Shown one piece after another: positions 32,744 through 40,726 of a stretch of DNA of 64,000 nt (its first letter is position 1; every line of letters starts with the position of its first letter). This DNA comes from Aureimonas sp. Leaf427 (GTDB lineage Bacteria > Pseudomonadota > Alphaproteobacteria > Rhizobiales > Rhizobiaceae), in assembly GCF_001425485.1 (NCBI RefSeq), contig NZ_LMQW01000005.1:1-64000 (forward strand), given 5' to 3'. The translations under genes and the position numbers were made by a program. The notes beneath the pieces are model-generated. The model was not told where the DNA came from and did not search any database. It saw only the letters and a program-made list of their open reading frames with translations.

Positions 32744-33835
32744 TCAGTCTCCGTCGAGCGAGGAGAAGCCGGCCTGGAGGCCGACCGCCGGGGCGAACTG
32801 GTCGGCGAAGAGGTCCTGCAGGCTGTGCGTCACGATGAGGAGATAGCCGACGCGATCGCGGCGCTCGGGATCGCCGGCCGCCACCGCCAGCGGCACGGTG
32901 AGCGCCTGGAAGGCTTTCCCGGCATTGGCGAACTCGAAGTCGATCGAGGCGTCCATCCCGTGCTGGGCCGGCGGAAGAAGGCTGCCGATCCCGGAGCGGT
33001 CGTAGAGTTCGGAGAGTCCTGAGAAATTGGCCTGGAGGCTCGCTTCCGTCAGCTCCGAACGCTGGTAGAGCCAGCCCTTCGGATTGGCCTCCGCGATCGT
33101 GTCGCCATAGCCGGGCTGGATGCGCAGATCCCGGATCGCCTCGAAGGCATGAACGAGCGTGCCGATGATCTCGTCGAGCGAATCGTCGATCTGGCGATAG
33201 GCGGGGCTGTCCGCGCTCGGATGCGTCATCGCCTTCGCGATGCCCTCCGGATCGTCCCAGCCCTTGGCGATCTCGCCCGAGGTCGCACTAACGCTGGTCG
33301 CGATCGCCGCGCCGTAGCGGCAGCGGAAGCTGCCGTCCGGGGTCGTCAGACTGTCGGCATTCGTGCCGAAGAGCACGAATTCCAGCGCGTTCAGCCCCTG
33401 CACCGCGACGCTCTTGGCGCGCAGGCCCTCGACCGTCGTCGCCGCCTCGTCCTTGGCCACGAGCAGCGCCTGAACCTGGCGGAGCGCGACGCCGCGCCGG
33501 TCGGGCCAGAAGAGGAACCGGTCGATGCGGTTGTCCTGCATGATCGGTCCGAAGCGCACGAACTCGATCCGCGAGAAGGCGGTGACGAGCCCGGCGAAGC
33601 CTTGGCGCGCGGCGAGCAGCGCCGCCTCGGACGGCGCCTTGCAGAGCGCGTCTTCCGCCGCCGCCATCTCCCCGGCCCGCGCCGCGAGATCGCGATAGGC
33701 CGGGCGGAAGACGTCGTCGATCGCGCGCTGGACGACCGCGACCCTGTCCGGGTTCTCCGCCGCCCGGCCGGGCGCGGCCGCGAGCAGGGCGGCACCTAGG
33801 AGGAGAAGGCCGGCGGCTCGGCTCCGATGGATCAT
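32744..33835 (-). CDS. Second imelysin-family periplasmic protein (signature His replaced)
   Basis: 363 residues with a signal peptide (1-26). The imelysin fold is two four-helix bundles; the N-terminal half has ISRIEFVRFGP and the position of the GxHxxE signature reads GLNALE (residues 147-152), with Asn149 in place of His. The length and helices otherwise fit (a C-terminal SLQDLFADQFAPAVGL helix). ATG at 33835 overlaps the DUF1111 stop by one base. Imelysins of the IrpA/EfeO kind bind iron through the GxHxxE motif, so the altered site suggests a different metal, a structural role, or pairing with the upstream imelysin. Confidence 0.88.
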   Translation of the reverse strand: MIHRSRAAGLLLLGAALLAAAPGRAAENPDRVAVVQRAIDDVFRPAYRDLAARAGEMAAAEDALCKAPSEAALLAARQGFAGLVTAFSRIEFVRFGPIMQDNRIDRFLFWPDRRGVALRQVQALLVAKDEAATTVEGLRAKSVAVQGLNALEFVLFGTNADSLTTPDGSFRCRYGAAIATSVSATSGEIAKGWDDPEGIAKAMTHPSADSPAYRQIDDSLDEIIGTLVHAFEAIRDLRIQPGYGDTIAEANPKGWLYQRSELTEASLQANFSGLSELYDRSGIGSLLPPAQHGMDASIDFEFANAGKAFQALTVPLAVAAGDPERRDRVGYLLIVTHSLQDLFADQFAPAVGLQAGFSSLDGD

Positions 33836-35364
33836 CAAAGCGACTCCAGAAAGGCGTGAAGGGCGTCCCGGTCGGCCTTGTCCATGGCCGCATAGGCATC
33901 GCGGGAGGCCTGCGCCTCGCCGCCGTGCCAGAGGATCGCCTCGGTGAGGTCGCGGGCGCGCCCGTCATGCAGGAAGAGCGTGTGCCCGTTGACGATCTTC
34001 GTCAGCCCGATGCCCCAGAGCGGCTGCGTGCGCCATTCGCGCGGGCCGGCATCGCCGATGGTCGAACCGTCGGCCAGTCCGTCGCCCATGTCGTGCAGCA
34101 GGAAGTCGGAATAGGGCCAGATCAGCTGGAAGCGCTGCGCCTTGTCGAGCGCCTCGCGGCTCGTCACGAATTTCGGCGTGTGGCAGGAGGCGCAGCCCGC
34201 GCCGTAGAAGAGGCCCTTGCCCTTCAGGACCTCCGGTGCGCCGACGTCGCGGCGGGCCGGCACGGCCAGATTCTGCGAATAGAAGGTGACGAGGTCGAGC
34301 ACGGGATCGGGCGCCTCCACCTCGCCGAGCCGCGGCTGCACGCCGCTCGGCGCGTCGCGGCAGACGCGCTGGGCAAGCGAGCATTCGCCGAAACTGTCGG
34401 TCACGAGCGGCGTCGAGATGCCGATATCGCCGGAGAAGGCCTCCGCCGACTGGACCTTGATGGAGGGCGCGCTCGCCTTCCAGCCGAAGCGGCCGAGCAC
34501 CGTCTCCCCCGTCTCGGGATCGCGCACCAGCGAGGCCTTGCCGGAAATGCCGTCGCCGTCGCGATCCTCCGGGTCGGCATGGGCGAGGATGTCCTCCGGC
34601 GCGATGGCCTCGACGAGCCCGAGCCCGATCATCGGCGGCGCGACGCGCGGCGAGAGGCGAACGTCCGGCGCGAGCGGGCCGTATTTGAGGTCGGCGACGC
34701 CATAGGTCGGGTGGCGCATGGGAACCAGCGTCCCGTCGCCGAGCGTCACCGACCGCTCGTCGTAGCGGATGGTCATCTGGCCTTCAGGCTCGACGCCGGG
34801 CACGGCGAAATTCTGCAGCTGGCCGCCATAGGTCGGCTCGGGAATGCGCAGCATCGTGCGCTCGGCCAGCGCCTTCCTCTCGTCTTCGCTATGGGCGGGA
34901 ACGGAGAGGCGCAGGAACATCGAGACCGCCGCCTCGCCATCCGTCGGGGGATGGCCGCGCCCGTCCTTCAGATGGCAGCTCTGGCAGGAGCGCGCGTTGA
35001 AGAGGGGGCCGAGCCCGTCCGAGGCTTCCGTCGAGGAGGGCGAGGAGACCCAGAACTTGCGAAACAGCGCGTTGCCGAGCTTGAACGTGTCCTCGCCCGC
35101 AAAATCCTGGTTAGCCGAAACCTGGCTGAAGGAGTCGCGGTTGACGAGCTTCGTCGTGGTGCCGCCCCCGCCCTGCATCTGCTCGAAGGCCTCGGGCTTG
35201 GAGAAGTCGCTCGTCGGCTCCGTCACGGCTTCGACCCGCGCCAGATCCTTCGGCGTCAGGTCCGTGCGGACGGCCATCGTCTCCGCGACGACGGCGACGG
35301 CCGGCAGGAGAGCCACGCCGGCGAGGATCGAGGCGAGGAGCGCGAGGGAGCGAAGGGCGGCCAT
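33835..35364 (-). CDS. Di-haem thiol-oxidoreductase-like cytochrome (DUF1111)
   Basis: 509 residues. Signal peptide (about 1-28), then two CxxCH haem sites: CQSCH (near residue 128) and CASCH (near 395), in the order known for DUF1111 / MauG-distant di-haem peroxidase relatives. A Ca-like acidic loop (DPEDRDGDGISG) lies between. Such proteins accompany imelysins and could oxidise Fe2+ to Fe3+ or pass electrons during iron loading. The ATG at 35364 has GAGG just before it; a GTG three codons upstream (35373) is an alternative. The 3' end overlaps the next imelysin start. Confidence 0.9.
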   Translation of the reverse strand: MAALRSLALLASILAGVALLPAVAVVAETMAVRTDLTPKDLARVEAVTEPTSDFSKPEAFEQMQGGGGTTTKLVNRDSFSQVSANQDFAGEDTFKLGNALFRKFWVSSPSSTEASDGLGPLFNARSCQSCHLKDGRGHPPTDGEAAVSMFLRLSVPAHSEDERKALAERTMLRIPEPTYGGQLQNFAVPGVEPEGQMTIRYDERSVTLGDGTLVPMRHPTYGVADLKYGPLAPDVRLSPRVAPPMIGLGLVEAIAPEDILAHADPEDRDGDGISGKASLVRDPETGETVLGRFGWKASAPSIKVQSAEAFSGDIGISTPLVTDSFGECSLAQRVCRDAPSGVQPRLGEVEAPDPVLDLVTFYSQNLAVPARRDVGAPEVLKGKGLFYGAGCASCHTPKFVTSREALDKAQRFQLIWPYSDFLLHDMGDGLADGSTIGDAGPREWRTQPLWGIGLTKIVNGHTLFLHDGRARDLTEAILWHGGEAQASRDAYAAMDKADRDALHAFLESL

Positions 35365-35526
35365 GGGCCTCACAGCGAACGGGATGCAGCGGTGTCGTCG
35401 TCGATCGGTCGCTCGAGGCGCGATTCACGCGGCGCGGGTTTGTTCATGTCGCAGGGATGGCGCAAAGGCACGGCGCGGATCGCCGCACCATGCCGTCCCA
35501 TTCCCGCTCTTACGCCGGAGCACGCT

Positions 35527-36822
35527 TTACTGGAAGACCGCGTTGACGTTGTCGAGGCTGTCGGAGCCCTCGATCTTCACGTCCTTCACCTCGAGCGCGG
35601 CGACCGCCCGCTCGATCGTGCGGGTCTGGGCGATCAGCCCGTCGATCGCGGCCTGGACGCGGGCGTTTCCGGCCGCGTTGCCCTCGCCAATCTGCTGATC
35701 GTAAGCCTCGCCCCCCTCGGCAGCCTTGGCGACCGCCTCCATCGCGACGACCGTCGCGTCGAGCTTGGTGCGCAGTTCCGCGTCCACCTCGGGCGTCTTC
35801 GCCTTCACGAGATCGGAGACCGAGGGGCCTTCGACCACCGAGCCGTCCAGCCGCACGTAATGGCCGGTATAGACGTTGCGGATTCCGATCGCGTCGTTGA
35901 GATGTGAGACGTGGGTGTTGTCGGAGAAGCAGTCGTGCTCCTCCTCCGGGTCGTGCAGGAGAAGGCCGAGCTTCATACGCTCGCCCGCCAGTTCGCCGTA
36001 GGAGAGCGAACCCATGCCGGTGAGGACGGCGGCGACGCCGGCCTTCGGATCGTCCGTCAGATGCTTGCGCGCGGCTCCTTCGGCCTTCCAGTTGCCGACC
36101 ATCTCCTCGAGATCGGCGACGAGGAGATCGCTCGCGGCCTTCAGGAAGGCGGCGCGGCGGTCGCAGTTTCCATTGGTGCACTCAGCCTTGGAATAGTCGC
36201 TCCAGGGGCGCTCGCCGGCGCCGGGCCCGGTGCCGTGCAGGTCCTGGCCCCAGAGCAGGAATTCGATCGCGTGATAGCCCGTGGCGACGTTCGCCTCGAC
36301 GCCGCCGGCCTCCTGGAGCTTGTCCTTCAGGAACTCGGGCGTGATCTCGGTGGCGTCCAGCGTCTCGCCGCCGACGGTGATCTTGGGGTTGGCGATGACG
36401 TTGGCGACGTAGAAGGCGTTGGAGTCGCTCTCGGCGCCGTAGCTCGGCGCGACATAGTCGATGAGACCCTCGTCCAGCGGCCAGGCGTTCACGCGGCCTT
36501 CCCAGTCGTCGACGATCGGGTTGCCGAAGCGGAAGGCTTCCGTCTGCTGGTAGGAGGGGCGGGCGGCCTTCCAGGCGGCGCGGGCGGCGAGGAGCGTCTC
36601 CTCCGACGGCTTGGCGATCAGCGCGTCCACGGCCGCGTCCAGCGTCTTGGCGGAGGTCAGCGCGTCCTCGTAGCCGGCAAGGGCGAGGTCGGAATAGGTG
36701 GCGATGACGGCAGCCTCGCTCGGCGCCTGCGCGCGCGCGGCACCGGAGAGAAGGCCGAGCATGGCGACCGAGGCGGCGAGGCCTGCGAGCGTGCGGCGGG
36801 CTGTCGGACGGGAACGAGTCAT
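35527..36822 (-). CDS. Imelysin-family iron-regulated protein (IrpA-like)
   Basis: 431 residues with a signal peptide (1-32, ARAQA). The first imelysin half has FRFGNPIVDDWEGRVNAWPLDEGLIDYV and the GxHxxE signature is intact (Gly182, His184, Glu187 in GYHAIEFLLWGQDL). A second block EHDCFSDNTHVSHLNDAIGIRNVY and a TGMGSLSYGELAGERM segment match IrpA (iron-regulated protein A). It is periplasmic and likely binds Fe. First gene of the operon imelysin, DUF1111, imelysin, DUF1513; 162 bases separate it from DUF1111. An Irr-type box lies about 145 bases before its start. Confidence 0.94.
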   Translation of the reverse strand: MTRSRPTARRTLAGLAASVAMLGLLSGAARAQAPSEAAVIATYSDLALAGYEDALTSAKTLDAAVDALIAKPSEETLLAARAAWKAARPSYQQTEAFRFGNPIVDDWEGRVNAWPLDEGLIDYVAPSYGAESDSNAFYVANVIANPKITVGGETLDATEITPEFLKDKLQEAGGVEANVATGYHAIEFLLWGQDLHGTGPGAGERPWSDYSKAECTNGNCDRRAAFLKAASDLLVADLEEMVGNWKAEGAARKHLTDDPKAGVAAVLTGMGSLSYGELAGERMKLGLLLHDPEEEHDCFSDNTHVSHLNDAIGIRNVYTGHYVRLDGSVVEGPSVSDLVKAKTPEVDAELRTKLDATVVAMEAVAKAAEGGEAYDQQIGEGNAAGNARVQAAIDGLIAQTRTIERAVAALEVKDVKIEGSDSLDNVNAVFQ

Positions 36823-36907
36823 AAGGCCTCCATCGGGGTGCGATGCCCCTGTCGTGATGGCTGCCGGAGGCCTTCGGCGAAAGCGCGGCGGCGGCTATGC
36901 CGGCGAA

Positions 36908-36936
36908 GGGCTAGGAGCCGCCCGCGACCTTGTCAA
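36908..36936 (-). promoter_or_regulatory. Possible sigma-70-type promoter of the imelysin operon
   Basis: On the minus strand, TTGACA (36936-36931) is a perfect -35; 17 bases later TAGCCC (36913-36908) is a poor -10. It lies between the Irr-like box and the imelysin start, 86 bases before the ATG. Confidence 0.4.
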
Positions 36937-36966
36937 TCCGCCTCGTCTTGTTTGGAGGCGTTCTAT

Positions 36967-36983
36967 ATTGGAACGATTCTGAT
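36967..36983. promoter_or_regulatory. Irr-type iron control element (ICE box) candidate
   Basis: ATTGGAACGATTCTGAT matches the published ICE pattern TTTRGAAYNRTTCTAAA at 14 of 17 positions, including the core GAA-N3-TTC. Irr is the haem-sensing Fur-family regulator of Hyphomicrobiales. The box lies upstream of the -35 candidate, a position that in other species fits activation under low iron; repression is the alternative. Consensus is from memory. Confidence 0.6.
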
Positions 36984-37036
36984 CTCCGATAGTCGAGCCA
37001 AGCATCGGCGATGCCGATGGCAAGATTTCAGTACGA

Positions 37037-38599
37037 TCAAGGCTTGGTGGCGCCCGCGAGATCGATCAGGCCGGTCGGCTCGATCGAGAGCCCTTCCACG
37101 TCGGGCGCGACCACCATGCCGATCCGGCTTTCCACGACGAAGGCAAAGGGCGCGTCCTCGTGCACGATGCGCTGGATCTCGGCATAGAGCCTGGCGCGGG
37201 TCGCCGGATCGCCCGTGCGCCGTGCCTCCTCCAGCCGCCTGTCCACCTCCGGATTGGCGTAGCCGCCGGCATTGAAGCCGCCGATGCCGGGCTTTGCGGT
37301 CGAGCGCAGGGCGAGGAAGGGAAGCGTGTCGGGGTCGAACACGGTCCAGGCCATCTCCGCCATGTCGGCCTTGCCGGCAAGGCCGGGATTCACGTTGGAG
37401 AGAAAGGTGTTCCATTCGTAGGTCTGGATCTTGGCGTCGAGGCCGGCCGCCGAAAGGTCCGCCGCGATGCGCTGGGCCATGGTCACCGGCTCCAGCATGC
37501 CGCTGCCCCCTTGCGCGACCAGAAAAGTGACGCTCTTTCCCTCCGCGCCGGCTTCCCGGATGAGGGCTCGGGCCTTGCCGGGATCGTGGGCATAGGGAGC
37601 GACATCGCCGGCCGATGCGCCGAAGGCGGACGGGATGGGGCCGGATGCCAGACGCGCGCCGCCCCCCAGCGTCTCCTCCGCGATGGCCTGCCGATCGATC
37701 GCATAGTTCGCCGCCTGCCGGACGCGCCTGTCGGAAAAGACGCCCTCCTTCGTGTTGAGGATCAGGAACCAGAGATGGGGCGCGGTCGTCTCGGCGAGGA
37801 TCGGCCCGCCGGTCCGACCTTTGCGAAGGGCGGGCAGGGCGTCGTGCGCCGGCTCCGTCATCGCGTCGATCCGCCCGGCCTTCAGCGCGGCCAGCCGCTC
37901 GACGGGATCGGGAATGGCCTGGAACTCGGCCTTCGCCAGACCGGCCGCCTCGCCGCGATAGGCGGCGCTGCGCTCCAGTTCGACGGCGGAGCCGGTTTTC
38001 CATGTCCCGAGCCTGTACGGACCCGTGCCCACCGGATGGCGGGAGAGCGCTGCGCCCTGCGTCTTGATGGCGCTCGGCGAGAGGATGAAGCCCGTCGGCG
38101 TCGCAAGGCTCGCCAGGATCGGCGCATAGGGAAGGCGGAGCTTGAAGGCCACCGTGTCCTCGTCCACCGCGCGGACGCTCTCGATGGGCGCGAAGATGAA
38201 GGCGAGAGGAAAGGTTCCGGCATCGGCGAGCGCGGGGTCCAGCAGCCGCTCGAAGGTCGCGACGACCGCCGCAGAATCGAGCGGCGTACCATCTTGGAAG
38301 CGGATGCCGGCCTTCAGGTCGAAACTGTAGGTCAAGCCGTCCGGCGAGACGGTCCAGCGCTCGGCGAGCGCGGGCTCGACGTCCATCGAGCCGGCCTTGA
38401 ACCGAACGAGCCCTTCGAAGATCGCGGAGAGGATGCGGAACTCCGCCGGGCTCGTCGCAGCCTGCGGATCGAGCGTCGCGGGCGCCGCGATGTCGCCGAC
38501 CACCAGCGTGTCGGCCGGCGTGGCGCCGAGGGCCGGGGCGACGGCGACGAACGATCCGAGAATCAGGCAGGCGAGAAGGCGCGGTACGTCGAAGGGCAA
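37037..38599 (-). CDS. Peptide/nickel-type ABC transporter substrate-binding protein (SBP_bac_5)
   Basis: 520 residues with a signal peptide (1-26). Family 5 solute-binding features: LVVGDIAAPATLDPQAATSPAEFRIL, WTVSPDGLTYSFDLKAGIRFQDGTPLDSAAVV (residues about 83-114), RHPVGTGPYRL and the C-terminal RLYAEIQRIVHEDAPFAFVV. It would bind a peptide, opine or similar solute in the periplasm. The likely start is TTG at 38599, with GGAG eight bases upstream and no later start before the signal peptide. No permease or ATPase genes adjoin it, so it is an orphan. The imelysin promoter region lies just beyond its 3' end. Confidence 0.88.
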   Translation of the reverse strand: MPFDVPRLLACLILGSFVAVAPALGATPADTLVVGDIAAPATLDPQAATSPAEFRILSAIFEGLVRFKAGSMDVEPALAERWTVSPDGLTYSFDLKAGIRFQDGTPLDSAAVVATFERLLDPALADAGTFPLAFIFAPIESVRAVDEDTVAFKLRLPYAPILASLATPTGFILSPSAIKTQGAALSRHPVGTGPYRLGTWKTGSAVELERSAAYRGEAAGLAKAEFQAIPDPVERLAALKAGRIDAMTEPAHDALPALRKGRTGGPILAETTAPHLWFLILNTKEGVFSDRRVRQAANYAIDRQAIAEETLGGGARLASGPIPSAFGASAGDVAPYAHDPGKARALIREAGAEGKSVTFLVAQGGSGMLEPVTMAQRIAADLSAAGLDAKIQTYEWNTFLSNVNPGLAGKADMAEMAWTVFDPDTLPFLALRSTAKPGIGGFNAGGYANPEVDRRLEEARRTGDPATRARLYAEIQRIVHEDAPFAFVVESRIGMVVAPDVEGLSIEPTGLIDLAGATKP

Positions 38600-38699
38600 A
38601 GCGGATCTCCGGGGGAATGGCGCGCCCGGAGAAGACGAAGAATGTGGTCCGAGAGTGGGGAGGCGGCCCGCAAAGCGACCACGGCGGGGAACGATCGCG

Positions 38700-39071
38700 T
38701 TACCGGATGTCGAGGAAGTAGCCGAGGGCGGCGAGCAGAAGGCCGACGACCATGGCGGTTACCACGACGCTCTGCGGCTCGCGGCAGACCGGCTCCTCGT
38801 TGTCAGGCGCATCTGCCAGAAGCTGCGGCCGGAAGCCGCCGGAGGCGAAGCCGAGGCTCGGCTGCGTTCCGGGCTCCGCCGACGGCGCCGCCGATGCCGC
38901 AAGGCCGCCGACGAGAAACGGGCCGGGAACATAGGTGGAGCAGGTCTCCGCGGTATCGGCCGGGCTCGTCGCCAATGCCGACGAGCTTCCTCTGCGTTCG
39001 TTCGCGGCGATCGTGTGCATCGCAACAACGTCTGACCCGACGCCATTGGAAAAGTCCAGCACGGCACGCAT
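38700..39071 (-). CDS. Hypothetical protein with a C-terminal membrane helix
   Basis: 123 residues, no family recognised. The N-terminal 100 residues are polar with several Ser/Ala/Pro stretches and two cysteines; the C-terminal 20 (VVVTAMVVGLLLAALGYFLD) form one membrane helix. A tail-anchored layout is possible. Support is only the length, the hydrophobic helix with sharp ends and the lack of a competing gene on the other strand. It is divergent from the thioredoxin-like gene. Confidence 0.4.
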   Translation of the reverse strand: MRAVLDFSNGVGSDVVAMHTIAANERRGSSSALATSPADTAETCSTYVPGPFLVGGLAASAAPSAEPGTQPSLGFASGGFRPQLLADAPDNEEPVCREPQSVVVTAMVVGLLLAALGYFLDIR

Positions 39072-39357
39072 CGACCAACTCCAATTGCCAAGCTAATGTC
39101 CCAACGTGCGAACCGAATATTGGTTCAAACCGGTGGAAATACTTGGTGTTCGGCGAGGCGATCGAGGGCGGCCGCCGAGGATGTCGGCCGAAGCCGCGAT
39201 CGGGTTGCCCATCGCGGCGGATGGTCGAGCGACCGCGAAGACCACGCGGTGTTCGCTCACCCACGCTCTCTCGCTCAAGCGTGATCGCCGCGTCCGCCAT
39301 CGTCCGAGGACAGGGGCGGTGCTTCGTGCAAGGATGCTGCGGGATGGGGAGACTGCC
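39072..39357. promoter_or_regulatory. Divergent non-coding region with a short inverted repeat
   Basis: 286 bases. Contains GAACC (39110-39114) and GGTTC (39122-39126), a perfect 5-bp inverted repeat around an AT-rich 7-base centre. It may be an operator for either flanking gene. A frame on the plus strand runs through but is arginine-rich and unlike any protein. Confidence 0.3.
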
Positions 39358-39759
39358 GTGCGAACAGGGCGAGGGGCGGCTGTCGGGCCGCGAAGGGCGG
39401 CGAGTTTCGGCCTTCTCGCCGCATGGCTTGCGATCCTGCCGACCGGCGGGCAAGCCGCCGAGCTCCTGATGTTCGAGCAGAAGGCCTGTCCCTTCTGCGA
39501 GGCCTTCAACCGGGAGATCGCGCCGGACTATCCGGAGAGCGCGGCCGGCCGGGCGGCGCCGCTGCGTCACGTCGATATCTGGCAGAGCCGGACCGGCGGC
39601 GTCGAGAGCCTCGATCCCGCCGTCTTCACGCCGACCTTCGTGCTCGTGGAGAACGGCCGGGAGATCGGCCGGCTGATGGGCTACCCCGGCCGGCGATATT
39701 TCTACCAGGAGATCGAACCGCTGATCGCCCGCCTCGGAAAGCCGCCCGCGACGCCGTGA
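39358..39759 (+). CDS. Thioredoxin-fold protein with CPFC motif
   Basis: 133 residues. After a signal-like segment (FGLLAAWLAILPTGGQAAE, about 15-33) the fold begins LLMFEQKACPFCEAFNREIAPDYP with a CPFC redox motif, then PLRHVDIWQ, the cis-proline strand FTPTFVLVENGREIGRLMGYPG and a final helix. This matches small periplasmic SoxW/regulatory thioredoxin-like proteins. The GTG at 39358 has GGGGAGA six bases upstream; ATG at 39334 is the alternative. It converges on a cytochrome c gene, so a role in haem or thiol chemistry of the periplasm is possible but not shown. Confidence 0.78.
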   Translation: MRTGRGAAVGPRRAASFGLLAAWLAILPTGGQAAELLMFEQKACPFCEAFNREIAPDYPESAAGRAAPLRHVDIWQSRTGGVESLDPAVFTPTFVLVENGREIGRLMGYPGRRYFYQEIEPLIARLGKPPATP

Positions 39760-39772
39760 CCTCGAGACGCCG

Positions 39773-39814
39773 CCGCCGCGCCGAGGGCTTTCGAAAGCCC
39801 GTCCGGCGCGGCGG
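39773..39814. terminator. Long two-tier stem-loop between convergent genes
   Basis: Inner 16-base perfect palindrome GGGCTTTCGAAAGCCC (39785-39800) inside an outer 10-bp stem (CCGCCGCGCC at 39773-39782, complement at 39805-39814). It separates the thioredoxin-like and cytochrome c genes and probably ends both transcripts. Confidence 0.65.
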
Positions 39815-39832
39815 TCGGTCCTGCGATGGCGA

Positions 39833-40243
39833 CTACTGCGCCGGGTCGCCCGTCTCGCCAAAGGTCTTCAAATAGGCGATGACATTGGCGATATCCTCGG
39901 GTTTCTTAAGTCCGGGAAAGGCCATCTTGGTCTTCGGCACTTCGGCCTTCGGATTGGTCAGCCAAGCCGTCAGCGTCGGCTCGTCCCAGGCGGGATGCGC
40001 CTTGGCATATTCCACGAGGCCGGGCGAGAAGGCGTAGCCCTCCACCGAGGCCACGGCCTCTCCGAAGATCCCGTTCAGCTCCGGCCCGATCTTGTTGGCC
40101 GCTCCCGGTCCGACCGCGTGGCAGGCCTGACACTTCTTGAACACGGCCTTGCCGGCCTCGGCATCTCCCGCGCCCTGCGCGGCGGCGGGACCGGCCAGGG
40201 CCGCGCCGATGAAGAGGGCGGCCACCGTTTGACGTTTCAGCAT
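39833..40243 (-). CDS. Class I cytochrome c (c2/c-550 type)
   Basis: 136 residues: signal peptide (1-22), one haem site CQACH (Cys38, Cys41, His42), GPELNGIFG and the Met ligand in TKMAFPGLKKPEDIANVIAYLK near the C-terminus. It is the soluble periplasmic electron carrier of the mitochondrial-cytochrome-c type, feeding the aa3 oxidase or other acceptors. A perfect GGAGGAAAC precedes the ATG at 40243. Intact. Confidence 0.94.
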   Translation of the reverse strand: MLKRQTVAALFIGAALAGPAAAQGAGDAEAGKAVFKKCQACHAVGPGAANKIGPELNGIFGEAVASVEGYAFSPGLVEYAKAHPAWDEPTLTAWLTNPKAEVPKTKMAFPGLKKPEDIANVIAYLKTFGETGDPAQ

Positions 40244-40726
40244 GTTTCCTCCGACTGCGTATGCGGTGCCTCCGGGAGCGATCATAGGGCGACATCGCCG
40301 ACGCTGACAATCGAGCGGATAGGCGCAGGCGGCCGGCCGCCGATAGGCGGTGCAACGGTCGGAAAACGGTTGGCGCACCCATGGAGAGGCCGATGCATGC
40401 CATCCCGACGACCTCACGGCGTCGTGAAAATGCAGTTTTTTCGAGGGCGCTGCAACGCGTCTGAACCTGATGATAGATCAACGATATCAATTCATTGACA
40501 GCTCAATGACGTCACCGAGCTCGCCGGGAAAACGGCCAAATCGTGGCATGTCCGCAACAGACTGTTTTGCTGATCGTCCGGCAGGCTTGTCGGTTGGGCC
40601 GCCATGCCCGATCTTCTCGTCATGGAAGGCCGAGGGGTCGGTGCTTCGCGCAGTGCGAGCATCGGGCCATCGGCGAAGCCGCCCACGAATGATCTTCGCC
40701 GAAGAGCGAAGCACGGAGTATCGACC
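40244..40726. promoter_or_regulatory. Non-coding region upstream of the first porin
   Basis: 483 bases. Contains a 7-bp perfect inverted repeat (TCATTGA 40492-40498, TCAATGA 40503-40509, loop CAGC) in an AT-rich patch, and GTGGCATGTCCGCAACAG (40543-40560), which reappears in diverged form upstream of the second porin at about the same distance from the start. This suggests a shared promoter or a conserved 5' untranslated region of about 160 bases. No gene is seen. Confidence 0.45.

Noticed and set aside
38700-39759. Single operon of hypothetical protein and thioredoxin-like gene
   Set aside because: The genes are divergent.
40543-40560. Possible sigma-54 promoter before porin 1
   Set aside because: Spacing from GG to GC is 7, not the 10 needed for sigma-54.
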